From assembly GCF_043099315.1 (NCBI RefSeq), contig NZ_CP170746.1: DNA of 64,000 nucleotides; one strand, given 5' to 3'. The notes under the pieces were generated by a model. It ran no database searches. It was not told where the DNA came from and saw nothing but the letters and a program-made list of their open reading frames with translations. Shown piece after piece: positions 36,333 through 45,663 of this stretch. Position numbers and translations under genes: made by a program. The stretch is from Chlorogloeopsis fritschii (GTDB lineage Bacteria; Cyanobacteriota; Cyanobacteriia; Cyanobacteriales; Nostocaceae). The stretch's first letter is position 1; each line of letters begins with the position of its first letter.

Positions 36333-36830
36333 TTACTTACATTCTAAAGACTCACGAGTAGACACACCTGTTTTAGAATTAACACCACTTGCCTTAGCAC
36401 AAAGTTTTTTCAGTTCCGAGCCATCTAAAACTGCATTGGTGAAATCGGCACCTGTGATGTCAACATTATCAAAAGTAGAATACAACATCATTGCATCTGT
36501 AAAAATGGCATCACTTAAATCCGCGCCCTCAAAATCAACCAAATAGGCTATGCCATTTGTCAAATCAGCACCATGCAGGTTTGCTTCGTGTAACCATGCA
36601 CCATTAAAAACAGCACCTCGCAAATCAGCATTACTAAAATTCGCTTTCTCCAATTTGACTTTAGAAAATTCCTCAGCAATTAGGGTTTGGTTAGAGAAAT
36701 CCTGATTGGATAGTTCTTTATAGCCTGCGAAACGATTCATGCTAGAAGACTTTGCTGCTTCTGCGGATAGGGGAAACAACAGCAGCACAGTAGCTAAAAC
36801 AAAGCTAGCTAATACTCGCCAAAATTTCAT
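36333..36830 (-). CDS. Secreted pentapeptide repeat protein
   Basis: A 165-residue protein with an N-terminal signal peptide (VLASFVLATVLLLFPLSAEAA, cleavage near residue 25). About 13 pentapeptide repeats A(D/N)(L/F)xx follow (about 45-140), forming a right-handed beta-helix. Two Cys near the end (KLCAKA and LECK) may form a disulfide. Many cyanobacteria have such small lumenal or periplasmic proteins of unknown role. It stands alone. Confidence 0.85.
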   Translation of the reverse strand: MKFWRVLASFVLATVLLLFPLSAEAAKSSSMNRFAGYKELSNQDFSNQTLIAEEFSKVKLEKANFSNADLRGAVFNGAWLHEANLHGADLTNGIAYLVDFEGADLSDAIFTDAMMLYSTFDNVDITGADFTNAVLDGSELKKLCAKASGVNSKTGVSTRESLECK

Positions 36831-36951
36831 AATGCCAACTTAATAAATCTCAACACTCATACCATTAATTATTAAACCGCACGATGAGCGTTAAGTAGTG
36901 CTGAGTATTAAGTATTGCGATCGCGTACTCCAGAAAGGTTATTTTTGATGA

Positions 36952-37391
36952 CTAACGTATTTCTAGTGCTTCATGGCAGCAACAACCCGCCACTTCATCT
37001 GTAGATTTAACTTTTGCCACAGTCATCATCGGTATTTCGGTAAGCAAGCAAGACGGATAAAAGTGCCATTGCTCAGTTAAGACGTTCAAGTCTTTAATCA
37101 AGCCGGTGTGTATATCCAAAACCCAACCATGTACTGCAGGCGCTTTTTGCTCGTGCATCGCCTTCCGCATGATAGAAGTTTGGTATATATTTTTCACCTG
37201 TGCCAAGACATTCAATTCCGCCAGGCGGTTCAAACGTTCTTCTGGGGTTGGCAAGGTATCTATCTCGTCTTGTTTTTGTAAATACAACTCTCGAATCGGA
37301 AATCCTTAAAGTAAGTGGGGTTTTCAGCTAGTTTTTCCGCTACCCAAGACTGATTATTTGCGAGGAGTTCTTCAATCTTGTGATATTTCAT
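36952..37391 (-). pseudogene. Beta-type carbonic anhydrase, internally deleted pseudogene
   Basis: The ATG at 37391 starts the family's N-terminus (MKYHKIEELLANNQSWVAEKLAENP... then YFKDF). The sequence then jumps, in a different frame, to the C-terminal third (LYLQKQDEIDTLPTPEERLNRLAELN, KAPAVHGWVLDIHTGLIKDLNVL). The missing ~90 residues would hold the zinc ligands (CSDSR and HxxC). The product cannot be an active enzyme. The deletion junction is near 37290. Confidence 0.85.
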
Positions 37392-37720
37392 TAATAAGTC
37401 CAGAAAGTCATGATTCTAATTTATTTTGCTTGCTAATCTTCGAGATAGTTAGCAAATATGACTTAATCTTTAGCTATTAAAATTTGGATTTGGATAATAA
37501 AGTTAATAAATCTGTGGTAGCCATAAGCTTAAGTCTATAGTTTTCTATATTATGGATTTTTAATACCAAGTGGTAAGTCATGAAATGCGTACACAATAAC
37601 TCAAAAAAATGTGATATTCTTCACTAAACAATTACATAATGCTCCCTAAAGATTGCGATCGCTTGGGCATAAAGTCTAAGCATTAGCCATCGTAACTTTG
37701 ATCTTCTTGAGGCAGTCTTG

Positions 37721-37850
37721 AATAAAAATCCCCGACAAATAGCCGGGGAAGTTAGTGTTTTGACACTCTTGCACTTGATTTACCTACGATACTCACTCTT
37801 ACATCGATAGACTTGCCAAAATGCCAAAACCCATGGGATCAAGTTACGTG
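37721..37850 (-). ncRNA. Candidate small RNA or micro-ORF transcript 1
   Basis: Ends in a clear terminator on the minus strand (TCCCCG/CGGGGA with ATTTTTATT, 37721-37749). Upstream it carries a micro-ORF at 37799-37834 encoding MGFGILASLSM. The motif TTTTGGCATTTTGGCAA is shared with unit 2. It may be a leader peptide, a tiny protein or an sRNA. Confidence 0.4.
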
Positions 37851-37953
37851 GCTGTTTTTTGTCTATATATTGCAATTAGCACTTTATAAACAGATGGAAA
37901 TAGGGTAAATAGTGTATGAAACACTTCACAACAGTTTATATGCATACTTTTGC

Positions 37954-38100
37954 ACAATAAAAGACCCCTGCGGTTAAACAGGGGAGGAGACTTTTCTAAT
38001 TCTCTATGTTCTGTGCAAGAACGGATTATTCACCTATAGTACTTTTGCTTCAATCCGGAAAGTTGCCAAAATGCCAAAATCAAATTCCATTGCTTTTGAG
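37954..38100 (-). ncRNA. Candidate small RNA or micro-ORF transcript 2
   Basis: Ends in a terminator (CCCCTG/CAGGGG then TCTTTTATTG, 37954-37984). The micro-ORF at 38034-38090 encodes MEFDFGILATFRIEAKVL, sharing FGILA and the underlying 17-base motif with unit 1 some 250 bases away. The repeated peptide motif plus repeated terminator argues against chance. Confidence 0.4.
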
Positions 38101-38671
38101 TGCATTTACTCTTGAATGAGGATCGAAAACTAAAATCTCACTGAATGTAGGCAGAGAATTATCCCTCAGGTTAATTCCGAATCCTCTTGGATGGAGAGTA
38201 CTCAAGCAACAGCCCCGCGATCATGGGTATCTAGATGGGGTGTTATTCAGCTTTTTAGCGATTAAATCTGCCGCTACCGCGATCGTCATCCTTGATCATA
38301 GATGCTCCCTAACGATCTAAGGTTCTTCAATTCCATCTACAAGCAACAATAACAAGAACAGGAAATTAGGACAGTGAATTAGACAAATCTCAAAAAGAAA
38401 TCTAAAGAAATTTGTGCATCTTTGATCACAACAAATTTACAATACACAGAGAAGTCAGTAAAAGCTAAAATTTACACCAATAAGTTAATCCTAATTCCAA
38501 GTTTTGCTATCTCATCGCATAATTTCTCCTTACAACTACATAGCAAATAATACATAACTGCTGTCGAGTGAATACTGTTGCAGGTAGTGTTGCAGAGTTT
38601 GACTGTAACTTTTACAACTCTAGCAGCGTTAAAAATAGCAACAAAAGTTATTCTTTGCGGATGTCATACAC

Positions 38672-39439
38672 TCAATGTTGACTTTCTAATCGCTTCATTT
38701 CGTGTTGTACATCTAAGGCTATTTGTAAAGCTTCATTTAGCAGCTTGCCATGTTCACTGGCTTGTTCAGTAACTTGCATGGCTGTTAAAGCGGCTAAATT
38801 ATTTATAAACAAATCGGTATTTTTAAGAATAAATTTTTTATTTTCTCTTAAAATTCTTTCTGTTTTCAAGGCTCTAATTAAATCTGTTCTCGTTAGTTGT
38901 AGTGCTTCAATCACTTTACTTCTTTCTTTGATTTCTACTCCGGAGTTTCCAGCCGCTTCTATTTGATCGTTAATATCTATAGCTTTGACAACTGCATTAT
39001 ATCTATCAACATCATTTAAGAGAATATTTAACGAATGCGTCATATTCTCTTCAAGTATTTTAAGTTTTTGTTTCCAGATTATGTATAGTGAAAGTTGGAT
39101 GATAGCTCCACCAAAAAAGCAAAATAATATTAATATTATCCACGAAGGTAAATTTGTTAAATTAGCAAAACTTCTGCCAACGAAAACATCAAATATAATA
39201 TAACTTAAGAGAAAGATAGCCGTTCCAATAAAAACTACTGTAGCACCTTCTGGCCCTTGAATTTTAGCAATCCAATCCCTGATAATTTTTTTGAGAGGAT
39301 TAATCAGAATTGTCATCTCATTATTAACAGGTAAATTAGTCAATAATTGTAGTTCATTTTGACTAATTTCTAAGCCTTTTAAATCATCACGCACAGTTTC
39401 CAATCCCTGTGAAGATAGTTTTTCAGTATTATATCTCAA
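38672..39439 (-). CDS. Two-helix membrane protein with coiled-coil C-terminus, unknown function
   Basis: A 255-residue protein. Two transmembrane helices lie at about 66-86 and 98-120. The charged C-terminal part (about 125-250) is predicted helical and coiled-coil like, and likely cytoplasmic. I do not recognise a family. ATG at 39439 begins the frame, and it is followed by no obvious operon partner. The only hint is the membrane hairpin, seen in some cyanobacterial proteins of unknown role. Confidence 0.6.
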   Translation of the reverse strand: MRYNTEKLSSQGLETVRDDLKGLEISQNELQLLTNLPVNNEMTILINPLKKIIRDWIAKIQGPEGATVVFIGTAIFLLSYIIFDVFVGRSFANLTNLPSWIILILFCFFGGAIIQLSLYIIWKQKLKILEENMTHSLNILLNDVDRYNAVVKAIDINDQIEAAGNSGVEIKERSKVIEALQLTRTDLIRALKTERILRENKKFILKNTDLFINNLAALTAMQVTEQASEHGKLLNEALQIALDVQHEMKRLESQH

Positions 39440-39850
39440 TCCAGTTAATGGTATAAGGATTGAATTACACTTCGGAAATGATTTTCTTAATAAAAATTAT
39501 TTCTAACTCAGCACTTAATCAGTGCTTCATATTTGAGTAAAATAGCTCAACAAATTGAGAGAAGATATTTCTAAGTAAAAAAATAAACACTATTATTTTA
39601 ACTGCTAATACCTTCTCTAGAGCTATTGAGTCACAATCACTCGGTTGGTTACTTTACCAATCAAGTCTTTGTCACATCGTCATACTATGTTAGTGTACTG
39701 TTCCTATTCTGTATTCATCTGTGAAAAGTTTGTAAACGAGCAGCAGCTTTCCAAAGGGTGTAGACTGGCGTCGGCAACAGGGGATAATTATTCTCCTTGT
39801 CTGGTGTATCCCCCTGTACTCTTCAAGCACCCCTAAGATCAGGACTAGCT

Positions 39851-40105
39851 TTAATACTTCACTTCGTTGCCAATACCTAGCTCTTTTTTGCTGTGTTTTA
39901 ACTGTTTCCAAAGCGTCTGAATTTGCTTGTAAGCTTCTTCCGGAGAGAGTTTACCGGCAGTTTCGAGAGCGCTAATGTAGCCTACTTTGCGTGCAAATTC
40001 TTGCAAATTGGCATCAAAGGCTAAGTACTCTGGTTTAACTTTTCCGTGGTAACGACTCTGAGCGTAAATAAAGTTATTCTTATCTTGTTGATTTGATTGA
40101 ATCAC
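39851..40105 (-). CDS. DUF7219-type small cyanobacterial protein
   Basis: An 84-residue soluble protein (FIYAQSRYHGKVKPEYLAFDANLQEFARKVGYISALETAGKLSPEEAYKQI). The pattern FAxKVxYIxxLExxGKLSPEEAYKxI is a conserved cyanobacterial domain of unknown function, also found in larger proteins. It stands alone. Confidence 0.7.
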   Translation of the reverse strand: MIQSNQQDKNNFIYAQSRYHGKVKPEYLAFDANLQEFARKVGYISALETAGKLSPEEAYKQIQTLWKQLKHSKKELGIGNEVKY

Positions 40106-40571
40106 GTTATGCCACTAAATCTATCTTATGATTGATGAACTATAAATATTAAAACAGTAATACCCAGTCACTATCCTGTATCCTTTTGTAGAAATTACTC
40201 TATCTTTAGCTAGATTTTTAAGAGACATAAAATTGTAAAGATAACTACAAATTTATTCTTGGATGTAAATTGACAGAATTGAATAGGGCTGAAGAGAATT
40301 TTAGCGATCGCTACCCAGATAATATCAATTTTTCAATCAAAGCGACAAACCCTTCTTACGTGTCTTAGAGAACTGTCAAAGCTCTACCCCTACTCTTTCC
40401 TAGCAACATTTTTATATCAGGTTATATTCGTGACTGGGTAACTGAAATAACGTTACAATTTATTTATTATTTAGGATATTAGTAAAAGTCTATTTGCATC
40501 TGAAATTATTCTTGTTTATCTTGAAATTAAGAAAATTTTCAACTTCTGTAAGCAAGTAGTGGAAATTTCCG
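40106..40571. other. Intergenic region
   Basis: Divergent spacer of about 470 AT-rich bases between the DUF7219 gene and the PAS/Crp gene. No specific site could be supported. Confidence 0.4.
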
Positions 40572-41744
40572 GTGGATATAGATAAGGCAAAAATCGATAA
40601 GTTTGCTGAGATGGCACAGGCAATAGACAAACGTATAGCTAACTTATACGAAAATGCTAGCGCCATACCTCCAATGCCCGATATATTACCAGATGCCCTT
40701 CTGGAACTTGCTATGGTTTCCCAAAAAATGCACTATGCAATGGAGGAACTATATCACCAGAATGAGCAATTGGTACATACACAAAATATTTTAGAAACGG
40801 AGCGCCAGCATTACCAAGAATTATTTGAGGAAGCCCCATTCGGTTATTTAGTAACTGATATAGAAGGTAAGATCCAACAAGCTAACAATACTGTTGTCAG
40901 ATTATTTAATATCGACAAGCGGTTGTTGGTGAGTAAATTAATGATTAATTTCGTTGCCTTAGAGGAACGTCAACACTTTCGCAATTTTCTCAGACAGCTG
41001 AGTGAACCAAATAAAAGCCAAGAATTAGTTATACGCCTGCAAAAACGTAGTAAAGGGTTTTTTGATGCATCATTGATAGTGGTAGTTGCCCGTGACAACC
41101 AAGGTAAGCCTCAAACCCTGCGCTGGCTGTTGCGAGACATAACTAAGTACAGGCAAGCAGAATTGGCTAGAGACTACGATTTCGGTAGCGATCGCCCCAC
41201 TCATAGATATTCTAAAGGTGAAATTGTTCCTCTCAATCCACAAATAATTTGGTATGTTCGTAAGGGTGCAATCAAGCTAACTACTGTTTGTGAAACTAGT
41301 GAAGAAATGCTTGTGGGTTTAGCAGTTCAAGGAATGGTTTTTGGCTCTCACATGACTTCCTTATATACTTATCAAGCTACTGCTCTAGTGGATGCTGAGT
41401 TAGTATCAATTCATCTATTAGAAATTACAGCTTCTCCACTTTTAAGCCATATTATTCTACCAAAGATAAATCAACGTCTAAAACAAACAGAATCTTTTTT
41501 AGCTATTTTTGGCTGCCGTAAAATCAAAGATTGTCTTTACCTTATTTTGCAACTCTTGAAGCAGGAAGTTGGTGAAAAAGTAGCACAGGGAACTCGCTTA
41601 TCAATTCGCCTAACTCATGAAGATTTTGCTAACGCCTGTAGCACATCGCGAGTAACGATTACAAGATTAATGTCTAAGCTAAAACAACAAGGAAAAATTT
41701 GCTTTGATGATAAAAAACATCTCATCTTGAGAAATATAGATTAA
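40572..41744 (+). CDS. PAS-sensing Crp/Fnr-type transcription regulator
   Basis: A 390-residue protein. A helical segment (about 40-85) precedes a PAS domain (about 85-195; YQELFEEAPFGYLVTDIEGKIQQANN... and LRWLLRDITKYR). A Crp-like cyclic-nucleotide-fold region follows (about 205-310), then a winged helix (about 320-388) with LTHEDFANACSTSRVTITRLMSKLKQQG as recognition helix. The effector is not known. The annotated start is GTG 40572; ATG 40611 (MAQAID) is an alternative. No partner gene is adjacent. Confidence 0.8.
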   Translation: MDIDKAKIDKFAEMAQAIDKRIANLYENASAIPPMPDILPDALLELAMVSQKMHYAMEELYHQNEQLVHTQNILETERQHYQELFEEAPFGYLVTDIEGKIQQANNTVVRLFNIDKRLLVSKLMINFVALEERQHFRNFLRQLSEPNKSQELVIRLQKRSKGFFDASLIVVVARDNQGKPQTLRWLLRDITKYRQAELARDYDFGSDRPTHRYSKGEIVPLNPQIIWYVRKGAIKLTTVCETSEEMLVGLAVQGMVFGSHMTSLYTYQATALVDAELVSIHLLEITASPLLSHIILPKINQRLKQTESFLAIFGCRKIKDCLYLILQLLKQEVGEKVAQGTRLSIRLTHEDFANACSTSRVTITRLMSKLKQQGKICFDDKKHLILRNID

Positions 41745-41784
41745 TTAATCTAAGTAGGTACAAATAAAGCTAACTAGTTAGGAT

Positions 41785-41815
41785 AGTCATTAGTCATTAG
41801 TCATTAGTCATTAGT
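41785..41815. repeat. TAGTCAT heptamer tandem repeat
   Basis: Four to five head-to-tail copies of TAGTCAT. Short tandem repeat typical of Nostocales intergenic DNA. The remainder of 41745-42107 is AT-rich with no gene. Confidence 0.8.
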
Positions 41816-42107
41816 AAAGATTTCAAGTCTATTTACGTTTCGTAACCCGCATTCTGTTTATTCCCACCAACTTACTTATCAAAGTCTGTTTCAAAAGTCT
41901 AATTAGGAAGTGCATCCGTAGAAAGATATATCTTTAAGCTTTTTATAAAAAACTTTTTGCATCAATTTCAGACACAAATATTTCTTAAAAAAATAAGTTC
42001 AGCTTTAAGGATGAGGCTACAGCATTACAACTTATCTACGATAAAAGATTATATCCATTAGCTTTCGTAAATAAAACTAACTTCATAACCAATCATCATA
42101 TATAAGT

Positions 42108-42311
42108 ATGAATACTATGTTTATTCAAGATGTACTCATTTGTTTGCAACTATCTGTAGACTGCTTGAGAGCCAAACAGCCTTCTGATTGTTTATCAAAG
42201 CCTTTATGTGGATGCGCTCATCCAGGGAAAGAACTTCAGTGTGAAGATTGTGAACATCTTGAGGCTTGTCTATCTCGTTTCCAGCCTCTTCAGTCTCACA
42301 ATGACTCATGA
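42108..42311 (+). CDS. Small Cys-rich protein
   Basis: A 67-residue frame with seven Cys in the stretch CLSKPLCGCAHPGKE...CEDCEHLEACL, which could bind metal or form disulfides. No family recognised. It could be chance, but Cys spacing (CxC, CxxC) and an ATG start near a plausible AT-rich promoter region favour a real gene. Confidence 0.4.
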   Translation: MNTMFIQDVLICLQLSVDCLRAKQPSDCLSKPLCGCAHPGKELQCEDCEHLEACLSRFQPLQSHNDS

Positions 42312-42353
42312 CCAAGGACAAATGACGACCCTTATTAGTTAATTTATACCGAT

Positions 42354-42800
42354 CTACTTACCAGCCTTTTTCTGTTGTGAAATTGAAAGGGTATATGTAT
42401 GCTCACCTTTAGACAATTCCCCTACATGGAGCGAGTAGGTTCCCTTTGGCCAATAACCGGACATTTCTGGTTTGCCTCCAGAGTAACTATCTGCTAGTAC
42501 GCAGAAGCGCCCCCCAGGCCCGTCAATCAAAAGTGTTGGCTGTCCAGAGCTTTCCACGGTTAACCTCAAGTAGGGCAGTGATTCTGTCACTTGGATCACT
42601 TGACTGGGTGCGGCTCCAATGTTACCACAATTACTGGAGTTTTGACCTCCAGACTGACCTTTTAAAATCAGTGGATCTGGCTCGAAATTAGGATTAATTT
42701 TTACAACTTCTGCTTGACTAGAATTAGCATTGATGGCGATCAAACTCATTGCCAAAATCAAGACAGAGGGAACACTTTTAAATAAGGTATGTAGCTTCAT
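42354..42800 (-). CDS. Secreted protein of unknown function
   Basis: A 148-residue protein with a signal peptide (VPSVLILAMSLIAINANSSQA, cleavage near 30). The mature part is beta-rich (VTESLPYLRLTVESSGQPTLLIDGPGGRFCVLADSYSG...) with a pattern resembling bacterial pre-peptidase C-terminal-type domains. Two Cys are conserved in position. It is probably periplasmic. Base composition is ordinary. Confidence 0.65.
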   Translation of the reverse strand: MKLHTLFKSVPSVLILAMSLIAINANSSQAEVVKINPNFEPDPLILKGQSGGQNSSNCGNIGAAPSQVIQVTESLPYLRLTVESSGQPTLLIDGPGGRFCVLADSYSGGKPEMSGYWPKGTYSLHVGELSKGEHTYTLSISQQKKAGK

Positions 42801-43084
42801 AATTTATACGTATTTATGTTGCTCTTGATGATTTCAAGAGCGATAATCAGACTTATATTCTAAATTTACAGACGGTTACAAATCTGTTTTGTTCCGCTGG
42901 AATTTGTATAAAATTTTGATTAACTACTGAAAATTGTCCAAGTTAATCAAATAAATACGGAATTTTTAATTAGCGATCGCCAACTTCAAAGCAAGGACTT
43001 TCGCTAAGATCGCTAAGACAACAGCTAACAATTAAATGTAGCTGTTCTGTAGTTGAACAAGTTTGCGAACTGAGGCCAAAATAT

Positions 43085-43429
43085 ATGAATCCTCAACCTG
43101 AAGAAGAGTTGCAGCAACGCCTCCAAAAACTAGAGGCAGAAATAAATTCATCTTCTGAGAGAATATCCCAGTCTCACTCAAAACAGCACTCGTCTCAATC
43201 TGGTTTACCAAGTATTAATTCGCCATTGGAGCGATTGTTAGGTTGGTTCAATACCTTATCTGGAACGGGAAAGCTCGTAGCTGTGAGTGTAGGGGTTTTA
43301 TTAGGTTTTGCCGTTCTGCAAGCTGTGCTGAGGTTTGTAAGTTCGGCAATTAGTTTGGCACTTTTAGCTGGACTGGTGTACTTTGGATACAAATTTATTG
43401 TATCTAGTAGCCGACAGCGCAAGCAATAG
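43085..43429 (+). CDS. Small membrane protein upstream of the RDD-pentapeptide gene
   Basis: 114 residues: a charged N-terminal helix (EEELQQRLQKLEAEI), a Ser-rich linker, then one or two hydrophobic helices (about 53-105). It precedes the RDD-pentapeptide gene by 59 bases on the same strand, so it may be co-transcribed. No known family. Confidence 0.6.
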   Translation: MNPQPEEELQQRLQKLEAEINSSSERISQSHSKQHSSQSGLPSINSPLERLLGWFNTLSGTGKLVAVSVGVLLGFAVLQAVLRFVSSAISLALLAGLVYFGYKFIVSSSRQRKQ

Positions 43430-43488
43430 TATATTAAAACACGCCTAAGTAGCGTATATATAAATTCAGGGAAAAAGGGAAATATGCA

Positions 43489-45663
43489 ATGACAAGCCCA
43501 ATTGTGAGGAGAATTAGTAATCAATCAAGTCCCAGTCGGTCAAATAATGAACCGGGAAAAAGTAAATCGTCGCGCTTTACTACTAGGCGCATTGCCGCTT
43601 GGGCAACGGAAATGACATTAGTAGTTGTCAGTGGGTTGGTACCTTTTAGTCTCGGTGCATATCTTAATTCTAGAAGCGATATCAACCGAGTCCCACTTAA
43701 CCCTGTACTGATAATTACAGAAAGAGAAGTTGCCCGTCCCTTGGCTTTACCTGTCAGCTATGGTACACGCAATGTCGCATGGCCAACAAATTTTTTGTGG
43801 ACAGTGGCGATCTTAGCACCCCTAGCAATTTCTGGTTGGCAGCTATATCTCCTTGCTAAGACAGGTAGCAGTACTGGTAAACGTCAGTTTGGTATTCGCG
43901 TTGTCAACGAGCAAGGAGATCCCCCTGGGATTGTGGCTGTTTTGGTGCGGGAAGGTATTGGTCGTTGGACTTTGCCTGTAAGCGCAGCCTATTTGATTTG
44001 GCGCTACAGTCCATTTTTCCCTTATTTAAGTGCTTTCATTGCTTTAGGTGGCTTATTTATCTTAGCAGAAGGAAGCGGTTTTTCGTGGCAAAAAGGACGC
44101 CGTGCTCTGCATGACACGATTGCAGGTACTTATACTATAGATGCTACTAAACCGTTTACACCTGAGCAACTGCAAGAGCAAAACCAAGAGCAGTCTGAGT
44201 GGCCAAAAGAAGACGATGAAGACGCGGCGATCGCATCAATTGTGATGACGCCAGAAACAACTCCACCAGAAACTGCAAATCAGTGGACACAGTTTCGACG
44301 CAACCCAAATATGAAACTTTTGGGAATGGCGTTTTTGAGCATGACTGGTGTATTGATAACTTTAGTCGGTACTCAAATCTACATCCAAACTCAACAAAAT
44401 CGCCGGGTAACAGAACAGCGTAACAGCCAACAGTTTCTTGCGATCGTCAACCAATTAAATCCCAACTCCAGTGCAACAATTGAAGAGCGCCGTAGTGCCA
44501 TTATGGCAATGGGAACTCTCAAAGATCCCCAGGCGATCCAATTTCTTGTAGATTTATTGGCTAAAGAAACCGAACCCACTATTGTAGAAACAATTCAACA
44601 AGCATTGGCAAATATTGGCCCTCAAGCCATCCCCGATTTAAAACGCATGAATCAGTCTCTGGCTGCGGATCTGGAGTCCACAAGCAGTAGCCCATCAACC
44701 GAACTGCAATTACGACAACGACGGCTACAAGCCAACCAAGAGACAATCAATAAAATTCTTGCACTATATAGTGGTAAAAATAACGATATCGATCTCAGCC
44801 GCGCGGTATTATCTCAAACCAGATCTGGAGATACCCCTTTATTCAACTTAGTACTAGACAAAATTGACTTATCGGGAATAAATTTTAAAGGTGCAGAGCT
44901 ATCTAGTGGTAGTTTTAAAGGTAGCAGTTTCCGGGGAGTGGGTAAAGATGGACGCTGGGATACCTTTGATGATTGGATTGCAGACTTGAGCGGTGCTCAA
45001 ATCAAAAAAGCCAATCTCAGTGAAGCGAATCTTAGCCGTGTCTTAATGGTGCGTACAGATTTGAGCCGCGCTACCCTCAACAAAGCTAATTTATCCAATG
45101 CGCGTTTGGTTGGTGCAAACTTAAGTAGCGCCCAGTTAGTAGGAGCAGATCTGCGCGGGGCAGTCTTAGAAAATGCCAGTTTAACTGGGGCTGATTTAGG
45201 CGAAGCAAAATTGAACGATGCCGATTTGTATGCTGCTCGCTTAGGGCGTGTGATTGCGATCGGTACACAATTATCCTTTGCTAACTTAAGCAAAACTGAC
45301 TGGCAAGCAGCAGATTTATCTGGAGCAGATTTGGATCGTGCCAATCTCAGCCATGCCAATTTGAGTGCAACTCGCTTAACTAATGCTAATTTACGCTCTG
45401 CCAACCTAGAAGGTGCCAACTTCCGAAACGCCGATCTCAGTCTTGCAGATTTACGGGATGCAAATCTAACAGGTGCTGATTTTCAAGGCACAATTCTCTT
45501 TCCTAACAAGCAAGATCCCGCAGATCAATTTGTTCAAACTCCAACTATAGGCTCACAATCTGCTGTAGTTAAAGGAGTTGATTTTAGTCAAGTGAAAAAC
45601 TTAGATACCAAGCAATTGGCTTACATTTGTACTCAAGGTGGTATTCATCCCCGCTGTCCCTAA
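43489..45663 (+). CDS. RDD membrane domain fused to HEAT-like and pentapeptide repeats
   Basis: A 724-residue protein. An RDD transmembrane domain (about 25-225: RRIAAWATEMTLVV, GKRQFGIRVVNEQG, RRALHDTIAGTY) is followed by an acidic linker, another transmembrane helix (about 270-295), a short HEAT-like segment (about 325-385, EERRSAIMAMGTLKDPQAIQFLVDLL) and about 45 pentapeptide repeats (about 430-680). The order suggests a membrane-anchored beta-helix scaffold. Substrate or partner unknown. Linkage of RDD to pentapeptide repeats is known in cyanobacteria but is poorly characterised. Confidence 0.85.
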   Translation: MTSPIVRRISNQSSPSRSNNEPGKSKSSRFTTRRIAAWATEMTLVVVSGLVPFSLGAYLNSRSDINRVPLNPVLIITEREVARPLALPVSYGTRNVAWPTNFLWTVAILAPLAISGWQLYLLAKTGSSTGKRQFGIRVVNEQGDPPGIVAVLVREGIGRWTLPVSAAYLIWRYSPFFPYLSAFIALGGLFILAEGSGFSWQKGRRALHDTIAGTYTIDATKPFTPEQLQEQNQEQSEWPKEDDEDAAIASIVMTPETTPPETANQWTQFRRNPNMKLLGMAFLSMTGVLITLVGTQIYIQTQQNRRVTEQRNSQQFLAIVNQLNPNSSATIEERRSAIMAMGTLKDPQAIQFLVDLLAKETEPTIVETIQQALANIGPQAIPDLKRMNQSLAADLESTSSSPSTELQLRQRRLQANQETINKILALYSGKNNDIDLSRAVLSQTRSGDTPLFNLVLDKIDLSGINFKGAELSSGSFKGSSFRGVGKDGRWDTFDDWIADLSGAQIKKANLSEANLSRVLMVRTDLSRATLNKANLSNARLVGANLSSAQLVGADLRGAVLENASLTGADLGEAKLNDADLYAARLGRVIAIGTQLSFANLSKTDWQAADLSGADLDRANLSHANLSATRLTNANLRSANLEGANFRNADLSLADLRDANLTGADFQGTILFPNKQDPADQFVQTPTIGSQSAVVKGVDFSQVKNLDTKQLAYICTQGGIHPRCP

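Larger units (their letters stand above)
37392..38671. other. Long intergenic region with two candidate short transcripts
   Basis: About 1.3 kb with no ordinary gene. On the minus strand it contains two micro-ORF/terminator units (37721-37850 and 37954-38100). Upstream of the second unit, 38101-38330 is GC-richer with several short inverted segments and may be a structured leader. The remainder is AT-rich. Confidence 0.5.

Noticed and set aside
41785..41815. CRISPR array
   Set aside because: The repeats are 7-bp head-to-tail without spacers, as are the other short tandem repeats in the window.
44997..45419. 140-codon minus-strand frame opposite the pentapeptide repeats
   Set aside because: An antisense shadow: the regular LSxANL codons open the opposite strand.
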